From assembly GCF_030272615.1 (NCBI RefSeq), contig NC_081411.1, positions 40,105,140 to 40,169,139 of the forward strand: a stretch of 64,000 nucleotides of DNA, read 5' to 3'. This stretch comes from Cryptomeria japonica (lineage: Eukaryota > Streptophyta > Pinopsida > Cupressales > Cupressaceae). The notes under the pieces are model-generated. The model made no database searches. It was given only the letters and a program-made list of their open reading frames with translations, and was not told where the DNA came from. Position numbers and translations under genes: made by a program. Of this stretch, positions 48,179 to 59,924 are shown in pieces. Numbering within the stretch: position 1 is the stretch's first letter; each line of letters begins with the position of its first letter.

Positions 48179-51100
48179 ATGGCAGCTTTTGTATTGACTC
48201 CTATATTGGTTGAGGCACTTAAGGAGCCACAACTCGAGTTCAAACTTCATCCTATGAAGGTTGGAGAGATCAACATGACCAATGCCCTATCATCTATGCC
48301 CTTCGGTGTGTTTCTGGTCAAGGATATTCACTCCTTAATCCATTGCAAGCTTGAAGAACTTGGAGACAAATATATTCGAATTGAATTCAAAGGGTTTTGT
48401 TATCGTGATTTGTTGAAGACAAAATACATCTGAAGACCAAGGGTTTGTCGAATGCTATTGAATTTCCTGATCAATTTCATGTTGATTGGGTTAGGTATGT
48501 ATTAAGAAGAGTGCATTTTCAATTTCTATGGTGGGAAGCTGGTGCACCGATCAAGATTACAATGGATGTAATTCAGAGAGTAACAAGGTTTAGTGCAACT
48601 AGTGAAGCACTAACCCTAAGAACAATATCATCTACTAAAGTCACCCGATTGATAAAATGCTGATGTGAACAGTAGAGAAATGACAATCACTCATATTGAG
48701 GATGTAGAAGTGAGGTTTGCTTCCGCAGTGCTGGGTTATAGGGTCTATTAATCAAGCCACATGAACAGTGTGTCGAGCAGTGCTATACATGCAGCCTATC
48801 AAATCATTAAGGAGGATGCAACATATGATATTTGTGAGATGATTAGAAGCCAATTTATGGTAAACATGGATAGAATCAAGATGGACAAGAAGCAATCTTT
48901 CAAATATGGCTCACTACTGGTATGTATATTTTTCTATGTGCAAAACTTCTTTCCCAGTAAGGGTAATATAGTATGGTCTGAAGAAAAACCTATCATGGTT
49001 CAGATAGGTGAAATGATTAGGGATTTAGGAGATAGGTTTGGAGAGACTATGTGGGGATATTTTAAGGAATTTCAAATCTGTGTGCACAAAAGGGAAAGAA
49101 TACCAACCGGTATAGTGCAGAAGTTCAAAGACAACATTTTCTTTCCCATAGACATAGATTGTTGCATCATTCAAGCGGTTCAACCCAGAACCTTTTGGAT
49201 TCTACCTATGGGTTATGAGGTCGTAGCAGACATTGTTAAAGTTCATGCAAACATGATACTGTCTAAACCGGTAGACAAGAAGGCAAAGAAATTTGGAACT
49301 TATGAGGAGGCAAGCTTTAAAATAAAATAGGAACTTAAGGTGCCAATCATACAAAGGAAATTAAGGAAAATGATTGATACACTAGACAAAAAGTATGGAG
49401 GTGAAGCATCTGGTGCCACTACTTCCACTAGTACTAGTGAACAAATAGGATAAAAGAAGAAAATGTCAAAGGCAAAACCCAAGGGTATTGCAACCAACAA
49501 GCCGACATCATACACAAAAGAACAAGAAACAAATACTCTTGCATCTTCACCAGGTAAAGGTAGACAAGTAGGAGTAACATATGCAAGGAAGAAAAAGCAT
49601 GAAGGGATAGTTGACACAAAGGCTGATAAGAAGCCAAAGAAAGATGAAAAGGAGGGTGATAACACTGACACCCAATCTAATGTGGAGATAAAAGAAGTTA
49701 GAAGAAGTGGTAGAAATGCAGTTCCAACTGTTGATGAATTTGTCCATGGGATCAAAGAGTTTGGAGGTCTATCTAGTGTTGGGAGAAAATATCCCCTCTG
49801 CAACGAGGAGGACAAAAGAAAAATTGAAGACACATTTATGTGGAACATGCATAAGTTTTGCAAAACTCCCAGTGAACTATATGGAATAGTTCCATCAAAC
49901 TTGCAAGATCAAATTGAAGGGAGGTGGAAAACAACTTTAGCTATTGAGAAATAGCACAAGATAAAAGCACTCATGGAAGTGCAACATGAACTTGATTATA
50001 ATCAAGCATCTATATTGGCAGAAGCATGTCTTCGGTGCTTTAAAATAAGGAACAGGATAGGGAGAGTGGGCATAGGATATGTCCAAGGCGTGCATGATGA
50101 GGGTGTTGCCTTGTGGAAGCAAATCTTGAGCCAACAAAAGGAAGTCGAAGAAGAAATAGAAAAGGGAACAAAACGAGACCAAGGTGCAGCTGGTCTTGAC
50201 AAAGGGAAAGGTAAAGACAAAAACTCTATTGAAGGTTTTGATGTTTTCTCAGTTGATGATATCATTGGCAATGTTGTGTCAGATATTCCTAATCTCACTA
50301 AGGATGTAGAGCAACTAGTTGAACACAAATCAACCATTGAGACTATTGATTTTGGTGTTTCACTGGTAAAGGAAACCACCCCAACCAAGCATCCCAGTGT
50401 AGATGAAGTTATAGTTGAAGATATACCTTATGAAGATACAACTCACAGAACTTGAGTTTCAATAAATCCTAATGACAATGAACACCTTTTATCAGAGAAA
50501 AAGGAAACAATGGAGAAGGAAGAAAAACAGAAGGAAGTAGAAAAGAAGCAAGAAGAGATGATAAAAATAGAAGAGAAGAAAGAAATAAAGAAGTAGAAAA
50601 GAAGCAAGAAGAGATGGCAGAAGTAGAGGAGACCAAGAAAACATTGGTGGACACTCCTCTGGTAAAGAGGAAGTTAGATTTAGAAAAGGAGAGTGAAAAA
50701 AAGAAAGTTTAATTCATCACCGCAGCTAGCTCTAAGGTTAAGGATGAAGGAATGGATGAAGAAACAGAGGAGGAAGAAGAGGAAGACTTTGTAATCAACA
50801 TAAAGAAGATGACCCCTAAATAATTAATGAAAGTTTCTAAAAAAATGAAACTTCAAGCTGAAAAAGAAAATTTTAGAGCAAAGAGAAAGAAGACCAAAAT
50901 TCTTAATGTTGCAAAAACCATTTTCTTTGATCTCATTCTTGACATTGTTGTTGATGACAGTGCACCCATCATTGATCAGTTGGGAACTCTTGTCAAATCA
51001 ATCAGTTTAGAGGCAACCAATCTGGAGAAGGTTGCAGTTAGACAATATGAAACAAAGAGAGGTGAAAAGTTAATGGAACACATATCAATTGACAAAGTTC

Positions 51101-51580
51101 ATCAACACTGAAGAGGTGAAATCAATTCTACTGGAAGTTGGCCAATTATTGATCAAGTCATCAAACTTCACCAATTTAATCAAAGATATTGAAGATAAAA
51201 GAGCTCAAATTCAAAGAGAAAGCCAAGATCTAATAGATTCTTTTGATCCTCTAACAAGCTTTGCAACGACCTTCAGTGAATAGGTCAAACAGTTAACTCG
51301 TGAAATCAAAGAGTTAAAAGAGGAAGAGGATAAATGAGCTCTTAGTCTGCTCGAGCTACAATGCTACCTTGCACCAATCACTAATTTCATGCAAAGAAAT
51401 GTCAAAGAAGCAGAAGGCATGATAAATGCACCTGACTATAAGTCAGTAGATGAAATGGAGGATTTTGTTACATTTTTGCATGGACACTGCAACACCATGA
51501 AACAGATGATGTTTGCATGGCAATCCTCTTTGCAAGTTGCAAAAGAAAATTTCAAAGACATTTTTGCTTTACTTCCATAA
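48179..51580 (+). pseudogene. Second coding region of the pol-less element, unknown function
   Basis: Pieces read in order: MAAFVLTPILVEALKEPQLE (48179), a segment at 48445-48660, then IEDVEVRFASAVLGYRVY and SSAIHAAYQIIKEDATYD to 49330, KPKPK-rich basic part, a folded-looking segment 49740-49950, a Glu/Lys-rich region (50470-50800) and a coiled-coil tail ending 51580. Frames change several times and stops occur (for example TAA in VYxSSHMN near 48750, TAG 49328, TAG 49952). Total would exceed 1000 residues. Position between the gag/pol site and the polypurine tract equals that of env-like ORFs in SIRE-type Copia elements, but I see no signal peptide or clear membrane segment. Function unknown. 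Confidence 0.5.
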
Positions 51581-51611
51581 ATTCGTTTCTATATTCTTTG
51601 CCATTGATGTC

Positions 51612-51717
51612 AAAAGGGGGAGTTTGTATATGTACATGAGGTAGATGAAACACGGGTCAGAACTAGCACATACATAACTACTTTGTAGTGTTTTCCACCA
51701 ATGCCAAAGGGGGAGTT
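51612..51717 (+). promoter_or_regulatory. Duplicated polypurine tract
   Basis: AAAAGGGGGAGTTTGT occurs at about 51613 and AAAGGGGGAGTTTGT again at 51706, the second directly at the LTR start. Only the second is in the position needed to prime plus-strand DNA. Confidence 0.7.
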
Positions 51718-51777
51718 TGTTGGCATTATGATGCATTTTGTAAGACTGGTGAAATGGATGTCATTGTTGGCAACATC
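51718..51777 (+). repeat. Truncated 3' LTR (60 bp)
   Basis: Matches the first 60 bp of the LTR at 45078 with several substitutions and then ends abruptly at repeat S. Confidence 0.75.
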
Positions 51778-51949
51778 ATTGATAGGGATATTGGCACCCC
51801 TACAACTAACACTATCCCTCAAAATGTTTTCCAAAATACCAAATACCTTGACATGTGTTGTCTTTTTTGATGCTCTTGGGAACTAAATCACATGATCCTC
51901 ATCCAAGGCCCTCTATGGCTTCATATATTGAAAGCTAAGTTGACTAATT
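51778..51949. repeat. Repeat S, copy 2
   Basis: Close match to 23956-24135. It lies between the truncated LTR and repeat R copy B. Confidence 0.75.
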
Positions 51950-54185
51950 ATTTATTGTTTTAAAATTTTTCTTTTTAGAAACTAACGGTGATCAAAAGAT
52001 TTGTCACACCTTAAATATTGGTGTAGAACCATAACGATGAGGGAACATGAAACTTTGACAACAATTCTATATAATAGAGCAAAGGTCAAAGACTTTCCTA
52101 TGCTGTACTTGAAAACCCTAATTCACTTTTTTTTTAAACTAGAGATTTTCAAATTCTTCACACTGAACTACCTCTATGGACTCTTACGAGCACAACTAAA
52201 TGTATTTTATTGTAAAAACCAAAAGAAATCTAGCAGACATCAGTAAATTCCACCATTAGTACTCATTCGCCTCAATCGGGTTTAAGACTAGCCATTCATT
52301 TTGTTTGAATGTCAGCCATTGATATTTAGATGGCACAGTTCAATCTAATGTGATCATGGCCTTTTTATTTATTTATTTATAAATCCATTGCATTCAAGTC
52401 ATGATGCATTAAAACATATAAGCCAATCAAGGAAACCCATCCATAAAATAACTTTACATGTTAGCAAAGCAGTTCCCTTCTAAATGCAAGGCCTTTAAAC
52501 AAGTATGCATAATTGGCTCCATATGACACTAACAAAAGACGTGGCAGCTTTACACATGGATTCAATTCATTGTCAACACATGGATTCAATTCATTGTCAG
52601 TCACTTCAAAATGATCAAAAGAAAATTATAGGCCCACAACACAACATCGATAGATGCTGCAATAAAACTTCCATCACAACTTTGCATCTTACACCTTTTA
52701 CGAACTTGCCATGGGCTGACAGCAATAAGAGTATACCACATGAGACTCACATGGCACACAGCTATAATAAGAGCACAAGTTGAGTGCCATCAAAACAGTG
52801 ACACATGTCAGAATAGCATAACATTAAAATGTTAAATTTTAACTCTGAATAGCCTGAAATAATTTGCGATAGCAATAGGAAAGAGACAATGAAGATTGTT
52901 GTGGCATATAGCTAGTGAGCACTTGAACACTCACCATGACAAATGGGGTAAGTACACAATCACATCACTCAGATTTTTGCGAAAGAAGAATGTGTGATTG
53001 AAAAGGAAATGAGTTACAGAATGAAAGTGTGACATGATAACGTTGACAACCAAGAGGCATGCGACTAACAAGATATACACCAATGCTAATAGTTGAGCAC
53101 TAGGAAAAAGGGCTAATTAAATCACAAATATAAAGACCCCTAAGGTTTAGGGTTCAATGCATAATGATAATAAAAATGACAAGAAAAAACACTAAAAAGT
53201 TGGTAGCAAAAGGATATTCTAAAAAAGTATTGATTTTCATAAAATTTTGTAATCAATTTTAATTTTTTTTTACTCAAATTATATTAGCATTAGTTGATTT
53301 GCTTGATCTTGAGTTAAAATAATTAGATGTTAAAATGAAAATTTTATATGAATATTTGAATGAGTATATATATTGAACTTCTAGATGGGGTTCATTAAGA
53401 TAAAAAAGAAAAGAAAAAGCTTTTGTTACTAAACTCAAGAATTTATTGTATGGCTGATATGTACTCAAATCTCCATTACATAACATTGGAAAATAAATAG
53501 GTTCAATTACAGTCCTAATAGGAGAGTTGTACACTTATTTAGGTTAGCTTGCTGCAATGAAACTAATATTCAAAAATTTGTGTTTAAGATCCGGGTTAAA
53601 TGATAGCAAGATGATGACTTCTAGAAATAACAACAAATTATAGAAAACAAAACCAACATAATAAGCTAGATCTAGATATAAGGAATAGAAAGAAACCTAA
53701 GTATGCAAACCAAGGTTAAAAGTGCTAGATTGGTGTTCTTAGAGCCCTAGTCTAAGGATGTCTAAATTGACAAAATGGGGCACAAAAAAAGTAAGTCCTA
53801 TAGACCTATCTACAAAAAATACACATAAAACATGTCAAACATGAGTGATGGGCACCCTAATCTAGGGTTTTCTCCTATTCAAATATAGGAGTATATATCA
53901 TAGTCTACTTTGTACTCCTGTAACACTCTCTACTTTTGGATCCAAACATTCACACACAAAAATAGGGAAGAATGGTTGTGTTATATAGGGGCTTTTTTAT
54001 GACAAACCCCATGTTCGTTTCTCCAATTCCACAATAGCTATGATGATTTAAAAGATTATCCATAGTAATAAAGAGAATAAACACAAATGAAAATGCTAAG
54101 ATAAAATGGTTATACCTTAGGTATGAAATCCCTCATAGAGTTTCACATAAAGGCAATGATGCAATGCTCATTAGACTGATAATAT
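51950..54185. repeat. Repeat R, copy B
   Basis: Nearly colinear with 31740-34103. It differs by substitutions, a 22-bp tandem duplication around 52560-52600 (ACACATGGATTCAATTCATT twice) and small deletions near 53035-53060 and 53130. Its right end joins LTR-S copy 2 exactly as copy A joins its LTR-S fragment. Confidence 0.85.
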
Positions 54186-55097
54186 GATGAAACTATAAAT
54201 ATTTGATCAACTACTGAGAGGGGGGATGAATCAGTAGTTGGAAAATTAACAGAATTTTTGCCAAACTTATTTTCAACTTAGAATCAACTCACAAAGTTTA
54301 TCTATTTAGCCACTTTAACAAATCTGCAGCACCTCTATTAAACCTTACCGGTTGACCTAATACTTCAATGATATAATGCAATAGATTTGAAACTTAAATA
54401 TCCTTTGACAAAAAGCTTAAATAACTTCACTAATACCAATAATAACATATTTCAAATCATTTACAATCATTTAAATATATCTATGTAGATTTACCAATCA
54501 TTCATATCAACTATACCAAAAACACATCCATAAAATCATTCACCACTTGAAAGAATGATTTTCCATGTGGAAACCCAAATGGGAAAAACCACAGTGGGGA
54601 TGAATACCCACAAATATTCTTTGAACTCTTCTGAAGTTCACCCTATTAGGTGCCAAGCCTGGTCAGAAGCTTATACAAGAATGTTATGTTAGGAATAGAT
54701 CTAGTTAAGGACCACCTGGTTAACGGATTGACTAAAAATACCCTGTTAAAGGTAGTCTCAATGGAGGATTTCAAATCCAAGCTAAAGGATCACTTGGTTA
54801 GAGGATTTCAACAACAAGCCTATGAGAGCTTACCCTATGAGGAGATTTCAAACTGTTGTAATGGTTAGAGAACAATGGTTTCTTTGATCCATATGGAAAT
54901 AACACTTCCTTGCTAAATCAGATCCTTTACCGCTCCTATATGCCTTCACATCATTTTGTAGACACACCTCCTAGTTCGGCAACAAACACTTTCACACTTT
55001 ATCAAAATTTCCAATGACTCATTCAATCAATCCATCTGTTGAGCACTATATTTAAAAAATAAAAATATATAAAAAAAATGTATGTTTCCATAAGCAT

Positions 55098-55655
55098 GAA
55101 GACTAATGGATATTTCGACCAGCAAACTGTATCGAGCATTGCAAAGGAAGTTTCATCGAAAGAAGTGTTTTCATCAACACAAGCACTAAGCAAAGGTATT
55201 TCGGCAAAAGGTTACCTTCGATGAACGTAGAAAACCACTCATCGATACTCTAAGTTTCATCGAAAAAGTGAAAACAAAAAGGCAAAAAGGTGATTTCGAA
55301 GGAATATCATTACCGAAGAAACTCAAAAGGCATTCATCGAAATACAAGTTTTCATCGATGAACATGACGTCGAGCAAAGGCAAAATTGTTTCATCGATAA
55401 AAAGATATCGATGAAAAAGGGATATCGATGAACATACATAGGCCTTCACCGAAGAAAGAAACTCACCGAAAAGAATGATTTCGATGGAAATTACATGTGA
55501 CTTATCGAAAAAGGGGACTATCGATGAAAGAGTGATTTCGATGAGTCTTAAAAGCGGCTTCTCGACGTAAGCTTTTCACCGAAACAATAATATCGAAGAA
55601 AATGAGCTTTCGATGGAAGATTCAAACACTCGGCCGAAGACAAGGGTTTCATCGA
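55098..55655. repeat. Dense TCGAT/CATCGA motif array
   Basis: About 20 TCGA tetramers occur in some 560 bp, mostly as TTCATCGA, ATCGATGAA, ATTTCGATG or the variant ACCGAAGAA. Spacing is irregular, commonly 15-40 bp, in both orientations. About two would be expected by chance. It is not a tandem repeat. The motif is close to palindromic (TTCATCGATGAA), so it could be a multi-site binding region. Confidence 0.8.
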
Positions 55656-55955
55656 TAACTTGAGATATGAGCATTTTGAGCGAACTGTACTTCCCGCGAA
55701 AGAGTTAAAGGCCCAGTTGAAGAGTGTCACATCTGCAATTAAGTTTAAAACACTTGAGTAGCTGTTATAGATGCAGAACATTAACTGTACACAAGTTGCC
55801 CATACGATTACAGTTGAACTGAGTGAATTTTCGTAAGAACCAGATCGATGCTAAAAGATTGAAAATTGCAAAGAACTTGCGGAGACTTGCAAATGATAAC
55901 CAGAAGAATTGAGCATTCCACCAAGTAAGTGTTGTCTCTCTTATTTACTGTGATT

Positions 55956-56325
55956 ATGGAACCTTCGTCTTCTTCTTCTAAAAAGAGTAGAAAAGGAAAA
56001 GGATGAAGGAAACGCGTATATGGACAATCATGTCAAACTCGAGGATACGCTGAGGAGAGACTTAAAAGAATTAGATGATGATAAACCCGTTGGAATGCCT
56101 TCCGTCTACAAGGAAGGAGAGGTGATATCCTTGGAGGATCTGCGAAAAGAACTCATCAGCGTCAAGGATTGGGCCTTGTCAGAGATTGATCGGAGTAAGG
56201 ATATGGCCCCTACTGTCAACCAGATAATATTCAAGTATCTATCGCTGGGGGATGAATTGAAGAAGCAAACTCCTCGAATCAAAACATTCAAAGACGATGA
56301 TTACATTCATCATTTGGGCTCTTAA
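55956..56325 (+). pseudogene. Small hydrophilic ORF inside the TG...CA insertion
   Basis: ATG at 55956 starts MEPSSSSSKKSRKGKG. One base out of frame, 56020-56325 continues with a 101-residue acidic/basic frame (MDNHVKLEDTLRRDLKELD ... DDDYIHHLGS). A 1-bp indel near 56003 would explain the shift; an intron is possible but less likely. A donor-like AAGTAAGT sits upstream at 55922. The protein looks soluble and helical, with no family recognised. It may be a captured host coding fragment. Confidence 0.4.
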
Positions 56326-57753
56326 ATCTCTTTTTACTTAAGTTTAGAAATATCCAAAGTTAATGATTAATCTTGTAAAGGGTCGTGTCTCTTCGTGAAG
56401 AGCTTTCATCCTCATATATATATGAGAATGATTTTTGTAATGTAAGGTGACAGATATTAGATAGGATTAAGAGCGAAAGAACGACAGCCTGTAAGTCTTC
56501 TGTGTACGAACTATAATGGAATACAAATATTGATCAATTGTTTCCCTGCATGTGTGTTGTGGATTATTTCATTTTCTTTTGGCAATCGTCTGTGATATTG
56601 TCTGATAAAGATAAGGTTATTCATGTTCTTAAGATCAAATCTATGCTTTATGTTATAATGTTGCAACAAAAGTTTTGCTTGTGGATTGTAATTGTTCCTT
56701 GCAAAGCTTAATTGACTGGACCCTTAAGGGTAGGGTTAAATTCACTCAATCAGCATATAATATAAGCATTCATTTGGTTTTAACAGAAATAGTAACTGAC
56801 AGGTTCATAAGGGATGAATTAAAAAACTGTCTCACAGATTCGCACCATAAGTCCTGAAGAAGATTGTAATGACTCTGCAACCCAATTAACGAAGAAGGCA
56901 CTGGCTAAATTACAAATTACCCTCATCATTTCTTCATTTTGACAGCTATAGAAGTAATTAAGAAACATAAAGCAAACAATTATCATAACAACAATCTTGA
57001 ACTCATCTGCTATATCTCCATTCAAGGAACTCATGCCATTTCAAGATCAGGAGATATCAGATTAGGATAACATATCTGCTATAAAAAGCACTGTTTATTG
57101 GAGACATTCAGTGAATAGGTATACCCGCCTAGGTCCTGCAGAGCCTAAAGTGAGAGAGTAAGCAACCAAACAGGTTCACTCTACATGTTGGCCAAGTCAA
57201 TTGGAGGGTTTGACCATAGGGACTGGCATTTCCTTAGAACCTATCCAATCTGTTGATTTGAGACCCAACACCATCAACCTTATAAACAAATACATTAGGT
57301 TGGTAGCACAACACAAACAGTACAAATATCCTAGAGATTACAAACACATCGGTTCAATCTTGGCCATTAGATTACATTGCAATAATTTTACATTCTTCTA
57401 GGCATCTACAACTGCTCCTGGATCATCGCACCTTGAATCTTGCAATACATCACACGCTTGTCACTTCATACTATGAATTTGATCATTTCCAAGATAAACG
57501 ATTATCTTTACGTGCAAAAACCTTCTAGAAACTCATCACGTGCAACATGCTTTCGTGGTATCTTCATCACCGATCATCATCTAATCATAAATTATCACAA
57601 TCGATCTCTAAGCCCCAACGGTTAGGGTTCTGCTTCTCAACTGGATAGGGTTACCGGTTGCTTTTACTGCTTCATTACCGGTTGCTATTGACATCAATGA
57701 TAACACTTCCTAATATACTTCTTCAATGTAATTTTCATGCAATGATGTCAACA

Positions 57754-57814
57754 TTCTCCCCCTTTGACATTGATGGCAATATAAATATTAATACCAATTG
57801 ATTGTCATGATTGA
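57754..57814 (-). promoter_or_regulatory. Polypurine tract and 3' interior end before LTR-S copy 2
   Basis: On minus, GCCATCAATGTCAAAGGGGG then AGAA immediately precedes the LTR TGTTGACATC. This orients copy 2 as a 3' LTR. Confidence 0.75.
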
Positions 57815-59447
57815 GAGTAATGATTAAAATTTTCAAATATAACAATATTTTTTTTCTTTTTAGAAACTAAGGGTGATCAAAATATTTGTCACACTTTAAA
57901 TATTGGTGTAGAACCATAACAATGAGGAAACATGAAACTTTGGCAACAATTCTATATAATAGAGCAAAGGTCAAAGATTTTCCTATGCTGTACTTGAAAA
58001 CCCTAATTCACTTTTTAAAAAAAACTAGAGATTTTCAAATTCTTCACACTGACTACCTCTATGGACTCTTACGAGCACAACTAAATACATTTTAATGTAA
58101 AAACCAAAAGAAATCTGGCCGACATCAGTAAATTCCACCATTAATACTCATTCACGTGAATAGGGGGTTTGAGACTAGCCATTCATTTTGTTTGAATGTC
58201 AGCCATTGATATTTGGATGACACAGTTCAATCTAATGTGATCATGGCCTTTTTAATTATTTATAATTCCATTTGATTCAAGTCATGATGCATTAAAACAT
58301 ATAAGACAATCAAGGAAACCCATGCATAAAATAACTTTACATGTTAGCAAAGCAGTTCCCTTCTAATTGCAAGGCCTTTAAACAAGTATGCATAATTGGC
58401 TACATATGACACTAACAAAGATGTGGCAGCTTTACACATGATGAAGTGGGTCTGCAATTTGTCAACACATGGATTCAATTCATTGTCAGTCACTTCAGAA
58501 TGATCAAAAGAAAATTAAAGTTCCACAAGACATCATCGATAGATGCTGCAATAAAACTTCCATCACAACTTTGCATCTTACACCTTTTACAACCTTGTCA
58601 TGGGCTGACAACAATAAGAGTATACCACATGAGACTCACATGGCATATAGCTAGAATAAGAGCACAAGTTGAATGCGATCAAAATAGTGACACATGTCAG
58701 AATAGCATAACATTAAAATGTTAAATTTTAACTCTCAATAGCCTGAAATAATTTGTGATAGCAATAGGAAAGAGACAATGAAGATTGTTGTGGCATATAG
58801 CTAGTGAGCACTTGAACGCTGACCATGACAAATGGGGTAAGTACACAATCACATCACTCAGATTTTTGCGAAAGAAGAATGTGTGATAGAAAAAGAAATG
58901 AGTGACAGAATGAAAGTGTGACATGTGATGCTAATTGAGACTATAACGTAGACAACCAAGAGGCAGAGACTAAGGTAACTTGTCATTTTAACAAGATATA
59001 CACCAATGCTAATAGTCGAGCACTAGGAAAAAGGACTAATTAAATCACAAATATAAAGGCCTCTAAAAACAACATAAAAACCAAGGCACGGGCCAAGAAA
59101 GTCACCATTTGTATAGAAGAAAAAAGTAATAGGCTTGCGAAATAACCCCTAAGGTATTGAACTGCATAATGATAATAAAAATGACAATAAAAATGACAAG
59201 AAAAAACATTAAAAAATTGGTAGCAAAAGGATATTCTAAAAAGTATCGATTTTCATAAAATTTTGTAATCAAATTTTAATCTTGTTTTTATTCAAATTAT
59301 ATTAGCACTACTTGATTTACTTGATCTTGAGTTAGAAAAATTAGGTGTTAAAATGAAATTTTCATATGAATATACGGATGAGTATATATATTAAACTCCT
59401 AGATGGGTTTCATCAAGATAGAAAAGAAAAGAAAAAGATTTTGTTTT
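57815..59447. repeat. Repeat R, copy C (truncated)
   Basis: Matches the first 1.6 kb of copies A and B, then is cut at 59447 by the Copia-type element that starts at 59448. Here R sits just upstream, on the minus strand, of a polypurine tract and LTR-S, supporting its reading as element interior. Confidence 0.85.
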
Positions 59448-59875
59448 TGTGAGATTTTGCCAAGATAAAGAGCTCTATGAAAAGTACAATAGAGACAAAA
59501 TATAGGATAAGAATAAACTATATTCTTATCAATAGATAAATGATCAATTATTCAATTTACATACAATGTAGATGAGTCTGCTTATATAGGCAAGGCTAGG
59601 GTTATGTGAGCACACAAACATGACATGTGGCTCAATAAGAAACAAGGGTAGGTAGGAGAAACAATATAATATTCCATATGAGGTGGATCACCCACTGAAT
59701 GTGGAGTGTAACAACAAGATCACACCATAAAAGGTGGAAATTCTCCTACACACACTATCCCAATGTGGCACAAACACCCAAGTATCTCATACCCAAACTA
59801 CTATGAAATGCATTTCCTAAGTAAACTTAAGTAAAGTGTAATAATATCCATGACGAAAAATTATTTACACCAACA
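59448..59875 (-). repeat. 3' LTR (minus strand)
   Basis: 428 bp. On minus it starts TGTTGGTGTAAATAA and ends CTTGGCAAAATCTCACA. It lacks a 20-bp tandem GTAGGTAGG-type segment present in the other LTR near 63730. Confidence 0.85.
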
Positions 59876-59924
59876 CCCCCCCTTAAGTGCGACTTAGGGA
59901 AATGCTTTTATGTCTACAATGCAA

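Larger units (their letters stand above)
45078..51777 (+). mobile_element. Non-autonomous LTR retrotransposon with gag and a long second coding region, no pol
   Basis: The 5' LTR is 45078-46259, then TGGTATCAGAG at 46262-46272, a gag region (46317-47696), about 0.5 kb without genes, a second coding region (48179-51580), and the purine tract AAAGGGGGAGTTTG before a 3' LTR of which only 60 bp remain (51718-51777). No reverse transcriptase or integrase motif can be read in any frame. LTR start TGTTGGCATTATGATG and purine tract resemble Copia SIRE/Maximus-type elements. The 3' LTR stops where repeat S begins. Confidence 0.75.
55037..57270. mobile_element. 2234-bp TG...CA insertion with TSD CCATC
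   Basis: The insertion starts TGTTGAGCAC and ends GACCCAACA. It is flanked by CCATC at 55032-55036 and 57271-57275. The uninterrupted site is seen in LTR-S copy 1 near 43977 (TCCATC then ACCTTAT). These are the marks of LTR-retrotransposon integration, but no internal LTR pair is visible, so a long solo LTR is the simplest reading. On minus the start TGTTGGGTCTCAAATC looks like a common plant LTR start. It contains the TCGAT array and a small plus-strand ORF. Confidence 0.75.
54186..57753 (-). repeat. LTR-S copy 2 (minus strand), split by a 2.23-kb insertion
   Basis: Parts 54186-55036 and 57276-57753 together give about 1.33 kb, the same as LTR-S copy 1. On minus it starts TGTTGACATC at 57753, directly after the polypurine tract TCAAAGGGGGAGAA (57754-57767), so it is the 3' LTR of an element whose interior lies to the right. 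Confidence 0.8.

Noticed and set aside
49300-49863. 187-residue minus-strand ORF rich in Ser/Phe/Leu that could look like a membrane protein
   Set aside because: It is antisense to the Lys/Glu-rich second coding region of the pol-less element, which forces such composition on the reverse strand.
50002-50388. 128-residue minus-strand ORF
   Set aside because: Antisense shadow of the plus-strand coding region that reads more plausibly and continues in neighbouring frames.
55186-55781. Minus-strand ORFs through the TCGAT array
   Set aside because: Composition follows from the repeated ATCGATGAA motif; no protein family and no continuation outside the array.
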